64,000 bases of DNA from Butyricicoccus pullicaecorum (GCA_021531865.1 JAFBIW010000003.1:121050-185049), one strand, 5' to 3'. Numbered from the stretch's first letter, positions 8,825 through 17,546 are shown. Numbers and translations: made by a program. The notes: generated by a model from the sequence alone, not told the origin.

Positions 8825-9601
8825 TTACACAAATTGGATACAGTCGGCGTGATCCGTCGACACAATGGTCTCAATCGTCGGAAACTGCGCGGCCAGATGG
8901 GAGGCAAACGTCTGCGCGACCGGATTTTCGGTCGGGAAATGCCCGGCGTCGACCAGCGTCAGGCCGAGCGCCTGCGCACGCTGCATCAGGTCATATGAGC
9001 AGTCGCCGATGACGAAGGCGTCCGCGCCCTTTGTAAGGGCGGCGTCCATCATTTTTCCGCACGCACCGCCGCCGACCGCCACGCGGGTGATCGAGCGGCC
9101 GCCGTCCGTATAGCGTACACCGCCGGCATGCAGCGCAGATTTGACATATACAGCAAACTCCTGTGCGGACATCGGCGCCGACAGATCACCGACGCGGCCC
9201 AGCATCCCGTTCTCCCCCGCTTCCATGTTCACGACGTGCGAAAGACCGAGTACAGCCGCCAGCGCGTCATTGACGCCGCCCTGCGCACAGTCCGCATTGG
9301 TGTGCATGCAGATGACCGAAATGTCATTCTTGGTTACAAAGCGCAGCACACGGCCGGTCACGTCGTCAGCCGTCACATGCCGCACCGAGGTAAAGATTAG
9401 CGGATGATGGGCTACGATGAGCTGTGCACCGATACGGTGCGCTTCCTGCGCGACCGTCTCGGTGACGTCCAGCGCACACAAGACACGGCTGACCGTCTGG
9501 GTACGGTCACCCGCCATCAGGCCGACGTTGTCCCAGCTTTCCGCCAGATCATAGGGAGCGAATTGCTCCAAACAGGTCAGAATATCATTTACAGTTGGCA
9601 T
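8825..9601 (-). CDS. Nif3-like dinuclear metal-centre protein (YqfO/DUF34 family)
   Basis: A 258-residue member of the NIF3/DUF34 family, whose members form toroidal hexamers with two metals per subunit. Metal ligands are visible in VAHHPLIF (His-His), HTNAD (His, Asp) and the C-terminal GHFPTEN (His, Glu). The start at 9601 is unambiguous, with GGAGGGATCAAC directly before the ATG. The gene overlaps the end of trmK by 13 bases. The trmK-nif3 pairing is standard in Firmicutes, but the biochemical role (metal insertion, cyclohydrolase-like chemistry or tRNA-linked) is not settled. No insertion domain of the longer YqfO type is seen. Confidence 0.92.
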   Translation of the reverse strand: MPTVNDILTCLEQFAPYDLAESWDNVGLMAGDRTQTVSRVLCALDVTETVAQEAHRIGAQLIVAHHPLIFTSVRHVTADDVTGRVLRFVTKNDISVICMHTNADCAQGGVNDALAAVLGLSHVVNMEAGENGMLGRVGDLSAPMSAQEFAVYVKSALHAGGVRYTDGGRSITRVAVGGGACGKMMDAALTKGADAFVIGDCSYDLMQRAQALGLTLVDAGHFPTENPVAQTFASHLAAQFPTIETIVSTDHADCIQFV

Positions 9602-10302
9602 GTTGATCCCTCCAATGCAGCTCGGATGCGGCGTACGACGGCCCGCTGTGCTTCGAGCTGATCCTGTGCCGCTGTACCGCGTTCCATACCCTCCAGTGCA
9701 CGGGTCTCCCGTTCCAGCAGGCGGCGCAGATAATCCTCCGCCTGCGGCGCACGGCAGAGCGCATCCGACACGACGCAGTCCGTCAGCGGCCTGATCACTG
9801 CCTGACCGCCGCCGTACACCGTCCAGACCAGATAATACCGTCTGCCCTCCCGGCAGACGCATTCTTCCTCGATCACATATCCACGCGACCAGAGCCACTG
9901 ACGCAGCTGCGGCAGCATGGTCATGGGCTGCAGCAGGAGCAGATGCGCGCCGTCCGCCGTCCACGGGGCGGCTTCCAGAATCGAGATCATCGTCTCGCCG
10001 CCCATGCCCGCGACCGTCACGACATCGCATTCGTCTGCCCGCACGCCCTCCAGACCGGGCGCGAGCACGAACCGGACTCGGTCGGTCAGTTCGTGAAATT
10101 TGGCGTTCTCCTGCGCATGCGCAAGCGGGCCCTGTCGGATATCGGAGGCGATCGCCGCTTCCAGCCGCCCCTGTGTCAGCAGCCAAAGCGGCAGATGGCC
10201 GTGATCTGTGCCCACGTCAGCCAGACGCGCGCCCTGCGGCACGCGGTCGGCAATCGCCTGTAAACGCGGCGTTAAATTCAAGCTTTCTTTTGTTCGTTCC
10301 AT
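9589..10302 (-). CDS. trmK: tRNA (adenine-22-N1)-methyltransferase TrmK
   Basis: A 237-residue class-I SAM-dependent methyltransferase that makes m1A22 in tRNA. Motif I is LADVGTDHGHLPLWL (about residues 27-41), the acidic ribose-binding residue is in AIASDIRQGPLAHA, and the TrmK signature VVTVAGMGGETM follows. A C-terminal coiled-coil (EDYLRRLLERETRALEGM) is typical. It is the first gene of the trmK-nif3-rqcH operon. The ATG follows the T-run of the upstream gene's terminator by only about five bases with a poor ribosome-binding site, so expression probably relies on read-through or a promoter overlapping the hairpin. Confidence 0.93.
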   Translation of the reverse strand: MERTKESLNLTPRLQAIADRVPQGARLADVGTDHGHLPLWLLTQGRLEAAIASDIRQGPLAHAQENAKFHELTDRVRFVLAPGLEGVRADECDVVTVAGMGGETMISILEAAPWTADGAHLLLLQPMTMLPQLRQWLWSRGYVIEEECVCREGRRYYLVWTVYGGGQAVIRPLTDCVVSDALCRAPQAEDYLRRLLERETRALEGMERGTAAQDQLEAQRAVVRRIRAALEGSTCQL

Positions 10303-10307
10303 CTTTC

Positions 10308-10340
10308 AAAAAATGAGGCCGGCAATACGCTTGCCGGCCT
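10308..10340 (-). terminator. Terminator of the DUF1858 gene, immediately upstream of trmK
   Basis: The perfect stem AGGCCGGCAA/TTGCCGGCCT with a five-base loop is followed by CATTTTTTG on the minus strand. The trmK ATG begins only a few bases beyond the T-run. Confidence 0.85.
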
Positions 10341-10356
10341 GCGGTTCCATGCTCAA

Positions 10357-10557
10357 TTATTCACCCAGGAACTTGTTGATCTGAGCGACCAGCTCGTCCG
10401 CATTGGTGCCATGCACCATGCAGGCCTCCTCGATGCTCTCGCCCTGAGAGGACGGGCAGCCCAGGCAGTGCATGCCCATATCAAGGAAATACTTCGCGGT
10501 ATTGATGTCGCGCGCCAGAACTTCACCGATCGTCGTCTTCTTGGTAATCGCAGCCAT
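10357..10557 (-). CDS. DUF1858 domain protein
   Basis: A 66-residue protein that is essentially one DUF1858 domain. It has the typical start KKTTIGEVLA, the cysteine motif GMHCLGCPSSQGESIEEAC, and an end helix ELVAQINKFLGE. Such mini-proteins are common in anaerobes and are suspected to bind a metal or take part in thiol chemistry through the CxxC pair, but no reaction is established. It has its own consensus-like promoter, an AGGAGG ribosome-binding site and its own terminator, so it is a single-gene unit. Confidence 0.9.
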   Translation of the reverse strand: MAAITKKTTIGEVLARDINTAKYFLDMGMHCLGCPSSQGESIEEACMVHGTNADELVAQINKFLGE

Positions 10558-10595
10558 AATAAACCTCCTAAAATCAAAAATAAATGATCGCTATT

Positions 10596-10624
10596 ATTAT
10601 ACTGCCTTTTTCCACGAATTTCAA
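10596..10624 (-). promoter_or_regulatory. Sigma-A promoter of the DUF1858 gene
   Basis: TTGAAA (10619-10624), a 17-base spacer and TATAAT (10596-10601) on the minus strand lie about 40 bases before the ATG. Confidence 0.8.
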
Positions 10625-10633
10625 TACGGGAAA

Positions 10634-10669
10634 TAAAAAAGGAAGCGGAGACCGGCGGTCCCCGCTTCC
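10634..10669 (-). terminator. Terminator of the zinc-ribbon gene
   Basis: A 13-bp stem with one mismatch (10641-10653 with 10657-10669) and a GGC loop is followed on the minus strand by TTTTTT. Confidence 0.85.
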
Positions 10670-10686
10670 GAAGCAGTCAAAGAAAA

Positions 10687-10965
10687 TCAGCCCTGTGCCT
10701 TCATCTTTGCGAAGCACTCGCTGCAATATACGGGGCGGTCAGACTTAGGCTCAAAGGGAACTCTCGCCTCGCCGCCGCAGGCCGCGCAGGTCGCGGTGAA
10801 GTACTCACGGGGGCCGCGAGCCGCGTTCTTACGGGCGTCACGGCACTTCTTGCAGCGCTGAGGCTCATTCTGGAAGCCGCGCTCTGCATAGAATTCCTGC
10901 TCACCGGCGGTGAAAACGAACTCCTCGCCACATTCTTTGCATACTAAAGTCTTGTCCTGATACAT
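10687..10965 (-). CDS. Small zinc-ribbon protein
   Basis: A 92-residue protein with two zinc-ribbon-like modules. The first has CKECGEEF paired with CKKCRDARK (residues 9-43). The second has CAACGGEARVPFEP paired with CSECFAKM (residues 60-87). The first module, with the FTAGEQEFYAERGF segment between its knuckles, matches the probable zinc-binding domain family (zf-trcl) found in many anaerobes and CPR bacteria. Function is unknown; nucleic-acid or protein binding is plausible. AGAGAGGT precedes the ATG and a terminator follows the stop. Confidence 0.88.
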   Translation of the reverse strand: MYQDKTLVCKECGEEFVFTAGEQEFYAERGFQNEPQRCKKCRDARKNAARGPREYFTATCAACGGEARVPFEPKSDRPVYCSECFAKMKAQG

Positions 10966-11092
10966 GGTTTCTACCTCTCTTTGATTACCTTGGTCCCTAT
11001 ACCCTTTTTGCGGAAATGCTAGGAACAGATGATTTTTATTGCGAACAGGGGAAATTCACATTGTCCCTGCTTTCGCCAGAAGAACGGGTATA

Positions 11093-11680
11093 TCAGAGTT
11101 TGTCTGTCTTGCGGCGGATGCGCTGGATGGCGTTGTCGATGGACTTAACGTCCTTTCCGGTCGCACAGGCAATCTCATCATATGACAGGCCGTGCAAATA
11201 CAGCTTCAGAACCTGGGCCTCGAATGGGGAGAGAAGGTCAAAGAGACGAGTCAACTGCTCGCGATGCTCCTCCATGCCAATCACGAATGATTCGGGATCG
11301 AAGAGGGAGCCCGCTTGCGGGTAAGCTTCCAAGTCTTCCGACAGAGGTTTATCAAGCGAAACTGCATGGTTGAGCGGATCGTTCTTGTGTGCGGACGCAG
11401 ACCGGACGGCGGACTGCATCCGGCGGCTGACGCACATACGTGCATAAGCCGCAAAGGGAACGCCCCGATCAGCGTCAAAATTGCGTACAGCGGAAATCAG
11501 TCCCAGCATTCCTTCCTGAATCATATCCTCGTTGTCCGCACCCTGCAAGGCATAGACATGCGCGAGAGATCTGACCAGCCGGGAATACCGGCGCACGATC
11601 TGCTCCGTCGCGGTGGGAGAACCCGCCTGCGCGGCGGTCAGCATGGCAATTTCGTCATTTTTGCTGATATCCAATGGCAT
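11093..11680 (-). CDS. sigH: RNA polymerase sigma factor, SigH (sigma-30) type
   Basis: A 195-residue sigma-70-family factor. Region 2 is conserved (GADNEDMIQEGMLGLISAVRNF, PFAAYARMCVSRRMQSAVR), followed by the SigH-like segment HKNDPLNHAVSLDKPL. Region 4 holds the helix-turn-helix (LSYDEIACATGKDVKSIDNAIQRIRRK). SigH drives transition-state and early sporulation genes in Bacillus and Clostridium. The start at 11680 is preferred. An upstream in-frame ATG at 11701 would leave almost no leader after the promoter and has no ribosome-binding site, whereas 11680 has a weak GGAACCGAG. The factor hints at sporulation ancestry, although other sporulation genes are absent here. Confidence 0.88.
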   Translation of the reverse strand: MPLDISKNDEIAMLTAAQAGSPTATEQIVRRYSRLVRSLAHVYALQGADNEDMIQEGMLGLISAVRNFDADRGVPFAAYARMCVSRRMQSAVRSASAHKNDPLNHAVSLDKPLSEDLEAYPQAGSLFDPESFVIGMEEHREQLTRLFDLLSPFEAQVLKLYLHGLSYDEIACATGKDVKSIDNAIQRIRRKTDKL

Positions 11681-11711
11681 TCGCTCGGTTCCGTTTGTCA
11701 TGTTGTATACT

Positions 11712-11740
11712 ATTATATAGTCCTTACGGCTGTTTGTCAA
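11712..11740 (-). promoter_or_regulatory. Perfect-consensus sigma-A promoter for sigH
   Basis: TTGACA (11735-11740), exactly 17 bases, then TATAAT (11712-11717) on the minus strand: both hexamers match consensus fully. The expected transcription start lies only a few bases before the alternative ATG at 11701. Confidence 0.92.
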
Positions 11741-11820
11741 GAAGACTTTGTGAAATTTATAGTTTTTTGTTTCGTTCTGCGCAAATCGTTTTGTGCGGAT
11801 TTTACAAGTTCCTGTCAGAA

Positions 11821-13662
11821 TCACTCAACTGTGACAGATTTTGCCAAATTGCGCGGCTTATCCACGTCGCAGGAGCGTTCAACTGCGATGTAATACGCCA
11901 AAAGCTGAAGCGGGACGATCGACAGCGACGCCGAAAGAATGGCCGGGCATTCGGGCAAACGCACAACGTAGCGGCACGCGCTCTCATCTCCGGTAAAGTC
12001 AGCGCCCGCAATCAGAATGACCTCCGCCCCGCGGGAGGTGACCTCGCGGATGTTGGAGACCGTCTTTTCATACAGCTCATGCTGGGTCGCGAGCGCGACA
12101 ACAAGGGTGCCGTCCTCGATCAGGGAGATCGTGCCGTGCTTGAGTTCGCCCGCCGCATAGGCTTCGGAGTGGATATAAGAGATTTCCTTGAGCTTGAGCG
12201 AGGCTTCCATCGCGGCGGCATAGTCCAGACCACGGCCCAAAAAGAACACGCTGGCGCGGTTGTTATACCGGGTCGCGAGGAACTGCATCTGCTCCTTGCA
12301 TTCGAGCGTCTTCTGTACCAGATCGGGCAGCGCCGCAAGGGATGCGCAGAACGCCTTATGCTGTTCCGCATCCATCAAGCCGCGCGCAAACGCCAGACGA
12401 CCCGCGATCAGGTAAAGCGCGGAGAGCTGCGCGGAATATGCCTTGGTGGTCGCAACTGAGATCTCAGGGCCGGCCCAGGTATACAGCACGCCGTCCGCTT
12501 CCCGCGCGATGGTCGAAGAAACCACATTGACGATCGCGACCGTGAACGCACCGGCAGCCTTGGCCTGCCGCATAGCGGCCAGCGTGTCGGCTGTCTCGCC
12601 CGACTGGCTGATGACGATACACAGATCATCCGGCTCAATGATCGGATTCTCATATCGGAATTCCGAAGCGACACGCGCCGTGCAGCGCACGCGGCACAGC
12701 GACTCAATGACACGCTGGCCGACGATACCGGCGTGCAGCGCAGAGCCGCAGCCGATGATGTGCACATGCTTCGCGTTTGCCATGCGGTCGTCTGTCAGGC
12801 CGTTTTCCTCGAATACAATCTCACCATCCTTCAGGCGGGGACGGATCGTATCCGAGATCGCACGGGGCTGCTCCATGATCTCTTTGATCATAAAGTGCTC
12901 ATATCCGCCCTTCTCGGCTGCGGAAAGATCCCACGTGACCGTACGGACTTCCTTTTCAATGCGCTCACCGAAGTTGTTGTAAACAATGACCTCATCCGGG
13001 CGTACGACAGCGACCTCGTTGTCATCCAGAATAATGTACTTGCGGGTGCGGCGGATGATCGCCGTGATATCGGACGCGATCATGTTCTCCCCTTCTCCCA
13101 GGCCGATGACCAGCGGATTATCTCGGCGGGCCGCGATAATCTCGTCCGGCCGGTCAAGCGAGACAACGCCCAGCGCATACGAGCCGCGCACACGGTGAAT
13201 GGCACGCAGGACAGTGCGGACAATATCGCCATCGGTCGAGTTCTTGTGCAGATCCGCGATCAGATGGGCGACGGTCTCGGTGTCCGTCTCCGAGTGGAAC
13301 ACATAGCCGCGCGCGGTCAGGTGCTCGCGCAGCTCGAGATAGTTTTCGATGATACCGTTGTGCACGACCGCGATCTTACCGTCGCCGCCCAGATGCGGAT
13401 GCGAATTGGCGTCCGACGGCTCGCCGTGCGTTGCCCAGCGCGTATGGCCGATGCCGCAGGTGCAGTCAATATCGCCGGCTGCCAGCACCTTCTTTTCCAG
13501 CGCTTCGATCCGGCCTCGGGTCTTGATGACCCGCAGTTCTCCCTCCTTGGTGATCGCCGCAATACCGGCCGAATCATAGCCGCGGTATTCCAGCGCGTGC
13601 AGACCCTTTATCAAAATCGGCAGTGCGTTCTCCCTGCCCGTAAAACCAACAATACCACACAT
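11821..13662 (-). CDS. glmS: Glutamine-fructose-6-phosphate aminotransferase (isomerising)
   Basis: A 613-residue GlmS, which makes glucosamine-6-phosphate from fructose-6-phosphate and glutamine, the first step of UDP-GlcNAc synthesis. The N-terminal Ntn glutaminase starts with the catalytic Cys (MCGIVGF), exposed after Met removal, and has the GIGHTRWATHG motif. Two SIS domains follow, with SQSGETADTLAAM and the C-terminal DKPRNLAKSVTVE. The start is fixed by the need for Cys 2 and by GGAGG ten bases upstream. It is preceded by a glmS ribozyme and then by glmM, so supply of the sugar is under product feedback at the mRNA level. Confidence 0.98.
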   Translation of the reverse strand: MCGIVGFTGRENALPILIKGLHALEYRGYDSAGIAAITKEGELRVIKTRGRIEALEKKVLAAGDIDCTCGIGHTRWATHGEPSDANSHPHLGGDGKIAVVHNGIIENYLELREHLTARGYVFHSETDTETVAHLIADLHKNSTDGDIVRTVLRAIHRVRGSYALGVVSLDRPDEIIAARRDNPLVIGLGEGENMIASDITAIIRRTRKYIILDDNEVAVVRPDEVIVYNNFGERIEKEVRTVTWDLSAAEKGGYEHFMIKEIMEQPRAISDTIRPRLKDGEIVFEENGLTDDRMANAKHVHIIGCGSALHAGIVGQRVIESLCRVRCTARVASEFRYENPIIEPDDLCIVISQSGETADTLAAMRQAKAAGAFTVAIVNVVSSTIAREADGVLYTWAGPEISVATTKAYSAQLSALYLIAGRLAFARGLMDAEQHKAFCASLAALPDLVQKTLECKEQMQFLATRYNNRASVFFLGRGLDYAAAMEASLKLKEISYIHSEAYAAGELKHGTISLIEDGTLVVALATQHELYEKTVSNIREVTSRGAEVILIAGADFTGDESACRYVVRLPECPAILSASLSIVPLQLLAYYIAVERSCDVDKPRNLAKSVTVE

Positions 13663-13732
13663 GATGTTTGTTCCTCCATCATACTTTAACACGATAAAAC
13701 TGAAAAAAAGGTATAAAAATAGTGGGTCATGC

Positions 13733-13881
13733 AGACACGCTTTGTATGCCGGGATCGCTCCCAGGGTTTACACGTGCCGCTGACGACCGGCTCACTCGCG
13801 GCCGAAGGGCCATCCGCCGAATTTTCGATCGACCCTTACCTCGTCAACTGCGAAACCGGCTGCTCCGCAGTTCTGGCGCTT
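13733..13881 (-). ncRNA. glmS ribozyme (GlcN6P-activated self-cleaving riboswitch)
   Basis: On the minus strand the leader of glmS contains the class hallmarks. AGCGCCAGAACT follows the cleavage site (13880-13869), then GTTGACGAGG (about 13845), GGCGGATGG with the CCGCGAG pairing region (about 13790-13820), and a distal GC-rich domain ending near the AU-rich stretch before 13730. The order and spacing match the known glmS ribozyme (P1, P2, P2.1 core, P3, P4). It cuts its own 5' end when glucosamine-6-phosphate binds and so destabilises the glmS message. Boundaries at the 3' side are approximate. Confidence 0.93.
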
Positions 13882-13927
13882 CCCTGTGAAGTTTACTGTC
13901 TGCTCTCACCTCCTTCATGGTGCAGCG

Positions 13928-13961
13928 AACCGTGCGGAAGCTGCTTCCCTGCCGCACGGTT
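13928..13961 (-). terminator. Hairpin after glmM
   Basis: The 10-bp stem AACCGTGCGG/CCGCACGGTT closes a 14-base loop, 17 bases beyond the glmM stop. No T-run follows on the minus strand, so it may be a processing or stabilising hairpin between glmM and the ribozyme rather than a full terminator. Confidence 0.5.
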
Positions 13962-13977
13962 CGGTCATGATTCAAGT

Positions 13978-15336
13978 TTACACGCCGGCAACGACCGCTT
14001 CGATCGCCTTGGCGACCGCCTGTGCAGTCTCCTCGACCCGCGCAGCATCCACGCCTTCTACCATTACGCGGACGAGTGCCTCCGTGCCCGATGCGCGAAC
14101 CAGAATACGGCCCTCGCCCAGATTGGCGTTGCCCGCTTCGATCGCCTTGGCGACCTCAGGGCGTTCAGCGATCGTGCGCTTATCGGCATTCGGTACCTTG
14201 ACGTTAATCAGTGCCTGCGGCCACGGAACGACCTCGTCCGCGATCTCAGAGCACTTCTTGCCGCTGTCCTTCAGAATGCGCATGAACTGGATCGCGGTCA
14301 ACTGGCCGTCGCCCGTCGAAGCGTATTCGAGGAAAATGACATGACCCGACTGCTCGCCGCCCAGAATATAGCCATCCTTCAGCATCATTTCCAGCACGTA
14401 GCGGTCACCCACGTTGGCGCACTTGATCTCCATATCATGCGCTTTGGCATAGGCATGCAGACCCATGTTGGACATGACCGTCGCAACGAACGCATTGCCG
14501 CGCAGCTTGCCCTGCTCCTTCATGTGGGCCGCACAAACCGCCATAATACGGTCGCCGTCCAGCACCTCGCCGCGCTCGTCGACGATCAGACAGCGGTCTG
14601 CATCGCCGTCAAACGCAATGCCGATATCATACTGACCCGAGCGCATCCGCTTCTGCAGGTTCTCGAGATGAGTCGAGCCGCAGCCGTCGTTGATATTCAC
14701 GCCGTTCGGCTCATAGAAGCGGTACTCTGCCTTGCATTCGAGCAGACGCATCAGACGGGTGATCGTCGTCGAGGATGCGCCGTTCGCGCAGTCGACCGCG
14801 ACGCGCAGGCCGCTCAGATCGCCCGAAATGGTCTCCGCCAAATGATCGGTATATTCAATGACCGGATCAATCTCGCTTTTCAGCACGCAGCCCAGCTTTT
14901 CGTGGCTGGCCTTGGGTACGGCGTCGAAATCGTCAATCAATGCCTCAATCCGCTCTTCAAGCGCGTCAGAGAGCTTATAGCCCGAACCGGCAAAGATCTT
15001 GATGCCGTTGTATTCAAACGAATTGTGGCTGGCCGAAATGACAATACCGGCGTCCGCCTTGTGCTTGATCGTCAAATAGGCGATCGCAGGCGTCGGGATG
15101 ACGCCCAGCAGCTCTACGTCTGCACCGACCGAGCAGATGCCCGCGACCAGCGCGCTTTCCAGCATATCGGACGAGATACGGGTGTCCTTACCGATCAGCA
15201 GCTTGGCCTTGCCCGCGCCCTTGTGCTCCTGCGTCAGCAGATAAGCGGCCGAAGCGCCGATCTTGAACGCAAGCAGCGCGTCCAGCTCGACGTTCGCCAC
15301 ACCGCGAACGCCGTCAGTTCCAAAATATTTACCCAA
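13978..15336 (-). CDS. glmM: Phosphoglucosamine mutase
   Basis: A 452-residue GlmM that interconverts glucosamine-6-phosphate and glucosamine-1-phosphate. The active-site phospho-Ser lies in GIVISASHNS (Ser 101), the metal loop is DGDADRC, and the sugar-binding loop is GGEQSGHVI. The C-terminal phosphate-binding loop is RASGTEALVRVMVEG. It begins with TTG (TTG GGT AAA) preceded by GGAAGGAAG; no in-frame ATG gives the conserved GKYFGTDGVRG start. It lies 39 bases after ruvB and is followed by the glmS ribozyme and glmS, the Firmicute glmM-glmS order. Confidence 0.97.
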   Translation of the reverse strand: MGKYFGTDGVRGVANVELDALLAFKIGASAAYLLTQEHKGAGKAKLLIGKDTRISSDMLESALVAGICSVGADVELLGVIPTPAIAYLTIKHKADAGIVISASHNSFEYNGIKIFAGSGYKLSDALEERIEALIDDFDAVPKASHEKLGCVLKSEIDPVIEYTDHLAETISGDLSGLRVAVDCANGASSTTITRLMRLLECKAEYRFYEPNGVNINDGCGSTHLENLQKRMRSGQYDIGIAFDGDADRCLIVDERGEVLDGDRIMAVCAAHMKEQGKLRGNAFVATVMSNMGLHAYAKAHDMEIKCANVGDRYVLEMMLKDGYILGGEQSGHVIFLEYASTGDGQLTAIQFMRILKDSGKKCSEIADEVVPWPQALINVKVPNADKRTIAERPEVAKAIEAGNANLGEGRILVRASGTEALVRVMVEGVDAARVEETAQAVAKAIEAVVAGV

Positions 15337-15375
15337 AGTGAATCACACTTCCTTCCGAATTTTTGAACGGAAAAT

Positions 15376-16419
15376 TTACATAAATCGTTGTTGCCCATCG
15401 GGCGCTTCGAGCTTGAGGTGCTCATACGCGCGCAGGGTCACACACCGGCCGCGCGGCGTGCGGTTCAGAAAACCGATCTGCATGAGATAAGGCTCATACA
15501 CATCCTCAAGCGTTACAGCCTCCTCACCAATCGTCGCAGCCAGCGTTTCGAGACCGACCGGTCCGCCATTGTAGTTGCGGATGATGCTGGTCAGCATCCG
15601 CCGGTCGATATTGTCGAGACCCAGCTCGTCGATCTCAAGCGCACGCAGCGCCAGATCGGCCATGTCCCGCGTGATGACGCCGTCGCCCTTGACCTGCGCG
15701 AAATCACGCACACGGCGGAGCAGACGGTTGGCGATACGCGGCGTACCGCGCGAGCGGCGCGCGATCTCGATCGCACCGTCATACCGGCTGTGCACGCCGA
15801 GAATGCCGGCCGACCGGGTCACGATCTGCTCGAGCTCCTCGGGCGAATATAATTCCAGCCGCATCATTACACCGAAGCGGTCGCGCAGCGGCGAGGTCAT
15901 CTGCCCCGCCCGCGTCGTCGCACCGATCAGCGTGAATTTGGGCAGATCCAGACGGATCGACCGGGCCGAAGGCCCCTTGCCGATGATGATGTCAAGCGCG
16001 TAATCCTCCATCGCGGGATACAGGATCTCCTCTACGCTCCGGTTGAGCCGGTGGATCTCATCGATGAAGAGAATATCATTTTCCGCCAGATTGGTCAAAA
16101 TCGCGGCCAGATCGCCCGCTTTTTCAATCGCAGGGCCCGAAGTGATGCGGATATTGACGTCCATTTCGTTGGCGATGATATTCGCCAGCGTGGTCTTGCC
16201 CAGACCGGGCGGGCCATACAACAGTGTATGATCGAGCGGTTCGTTTCGCTGCTTTGCGGCTTCGATGAAGATTTTCAGGTTTTCCTTGACCTTGGTCTGT
16301 CCAACATAGTCCGCCATCGTTTTGGGACGCAGCGAATTCTCCGTTTCATCTTCCTTGATCTGACGGCTGGAAACGATGCGTTCATCGTCCGCCATACCGC
16401 CCGAGAATTCAATACTCAA
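15376..16419 (-). CDS. ruvB: Holliday-junction branch-migration ATPase RuvB
   Basis: A 347-residue AAA+ motor that drives branch migration with RuvA. Walker A is [12 protein letters not shown], Walker B is [11 protein letters not shown], sensor 1 is GATTRAGQM and the arginine finger is in SPLRDRFG. The C-terminal winged helix ends with [10 protein letters not shown]. The annotated start is TTG at 16419, supported by AAGGCGGTG eight bases upstream. An ATG 24 bases further in ([10 protein letters not shown]) resembles other RuvB starts but lacks a ribosome-binding site. It is the third gene of ruvC-ruvA-ruvB. Confidence 0.97.
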   Translation of the reverse strand: MSIEFSGGMADDERIVSSRQIKEDETENSLRPKTMADYVGQTKVKENLKIFIEAAKQRNEPLDHTLLYGPPGLGKTTLANIIANEMDVNIRITSGPAIEKAGDLAAILTNLAENDILFIDEIHRLNRSVEEILYPAMEDYALDIIIGKGPSARSIRLDLPKFTLIGATTRAGQMTSPLRDRFGVMMRLELYSPEELEQIVTRSAGILGVHSRYDGAIEIARRSRGTPRIANRLLRRVRDFAQVKGDGVITRDMADLALRALEIDELGLDNIDRRMLTSIIRNYNGGPVGLETLAATIGEEAVTLEDVYEPYLMQIGFLNRTPRGRCVTLRAYEHLKLEAPDGQQRFM

Positions 16420-16434
16420 CTCGCATTCACCGCC

Positions 16435-17055
16435 TTATCCCGCAGCCAGCTTTTTCAGGCAGGCACGGATGATCGATTCCGCATCGGGATTCTGCGTCAG
16501 GTCGATCCCCTCCAGCGCATGCAACGCCTCGGCCTGCGAATACCCCAGCACCATCAGCGCCGCAATGGCTTCCTGCGTGTGGTTGACCGCACCCGCCTGC
16601 GCGGCCGGCAGCTCAAGCGCAGCCGGCACGCCGCCCTTGGCGGATTCGAGCTGCTCCTTGCTCATTTTGTCGCGCAGCTCCAGTACGATGCGCTGCGCGA
16701 TCTTCTTGCCGATGCCCGGCGCCTGCGTGAGCATCTTCTCCTCGCCTGTGATGATAGCGAGCGCCAGACGGCTGGGCGGCGCGACAGAAAGGATCGCAAT
16801 GGCCGCCTTGGGGCCGACGCCCGAAACGCTGATAAGCTGCTTGAAGCAGTTCAGCTCCTCCTGATCGGCAAAGCCGTACAGATCGAGGATATCCTCCCGC
16901 CGATAAAGGTACGTGTAAAGCCGGACAATTTGTCCCTTTTTGACTGCGGAGATCGTGTTCTGTGAGGTGTGGCAGGCATATCCAACGCCGCCGCAGTCGA
17001 TCACACACAGGGACTGCTCGAGCAGCGCGACCTTGCCTTCGATATAATAAAACAT
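16435..17055 (-). CDS. ruvA: Holliday-junction DNA-binding protein RuvA
   Basis: A 206-residue RuvA. The N-terminal OB domain is MFYYIEGKVALLEQ to about residue 62. A tandem helix-hairpin-helix domain follows (FKQLISVSGVGPKAAIAIL and MLTQAPGIGKKIAQRIVLELRDK). A linker leads to the C-terminal RuvB-binding domain (AIAALMVLGYSQAEALHAL). The tetramer holds the four-way junction open. The ATG at 17055 has AAGGAG six bases upstream and lies two bases after the ruvC stop. A longer in-frame extension upstream belongs to another frame of ruvC and is not conserved. Confidence 0.97.
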   Translation of the reverse strand: MFYYIEGKVALLEQSLCVIDCGGVGYACHTSQNTISAVKKGQIVRLYTYLYRREDILDLYGFADQEELNCFKQLISVSGVGPKAAIAILSVAPPSRLALAIITGEEKMLTQAPGIGKKIAQRIVLELRDKMSKEQLESAKGGVPAALELPAAQAGAVNHTQEAIAALMVLGYSQAEALHALEGIDLTQNPDAESIIRACLKKLAAG

Positions 17056-17057
17056 GT

Positions 17058-17546
17058 CTACTCCTTGTAAAGCGCCGAACGGCAGGCGTGTCCGTGGCAG
17101 ATTGCGATTGCCAGCGCGTCGGCCGCATCGTCCGGGCGCGGCACCTTGGCCAGACCCAGCAGCATACGGGTCATCTCCATCATCTGATGCTTGTCGGCCT
17201 TGCCGTAACCGACAATCGACTGCTTGACCTGAGACGGTGTATAAGAGATGGGCGTCAGCCCCTTCTGGGCAAGCGCCAGCAGGATCACACCGCGCGCCTG
17301 CGCGACCTGAATGCCGGTGGTGATGTTCTGATTGAAGAACAGCTCTTCGACCGCGGCCGCCTCCGGATGAAACGTATCGATCAATGTGCATAGATCGTCG
17401 TACAGCTCACACAGGCGCAGGTGCATGGGCGCGCCGGCCGGGGTCTTGATCGCGCCGTATTGAACCGGCGTGAACCGGTCACGATCGGCCCGAACGACGC
17501 CATAGCCAATGGTGCCATACCCCGGATCAATGCCGAGAATGGTCAT
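17058..17546 (-). CDS. ruvC: Holliday-junction resolvase RuvC
   Basis: A 162-residue RNase H-fold endonuclease that cuts Holliday junctions symmetrically. The four acidic catalytic residues are visible: Asp in ILGIDPGYG, Glu in AVEELFF, and the Asp pair in RPDDAADALAIAICH. AAGGAGAAACTAC precedes the ATG. It is first in the ruvC-ruvA-ruvB operon, which probably continues into glmM. No clear LexA box was seen in the 180-base upstream gap, unlike in many SOS-controlled ruv operons. Confidence 0.97.
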   Translation of the reverse strand: MTILGIDPGYGTIGYGVVRADRDRFTPVQYGAIKTPAGAPMHLRLCELYDDLCTLIDTFHPEAAAVEELFFNQNITTGIQVAQARGVILLALAQKGLTPISYTPSQVKQSIVGYGKADKHQMMEMTRMLLGLAKVPRPDDAADALAIAICHGHACRSALYKE

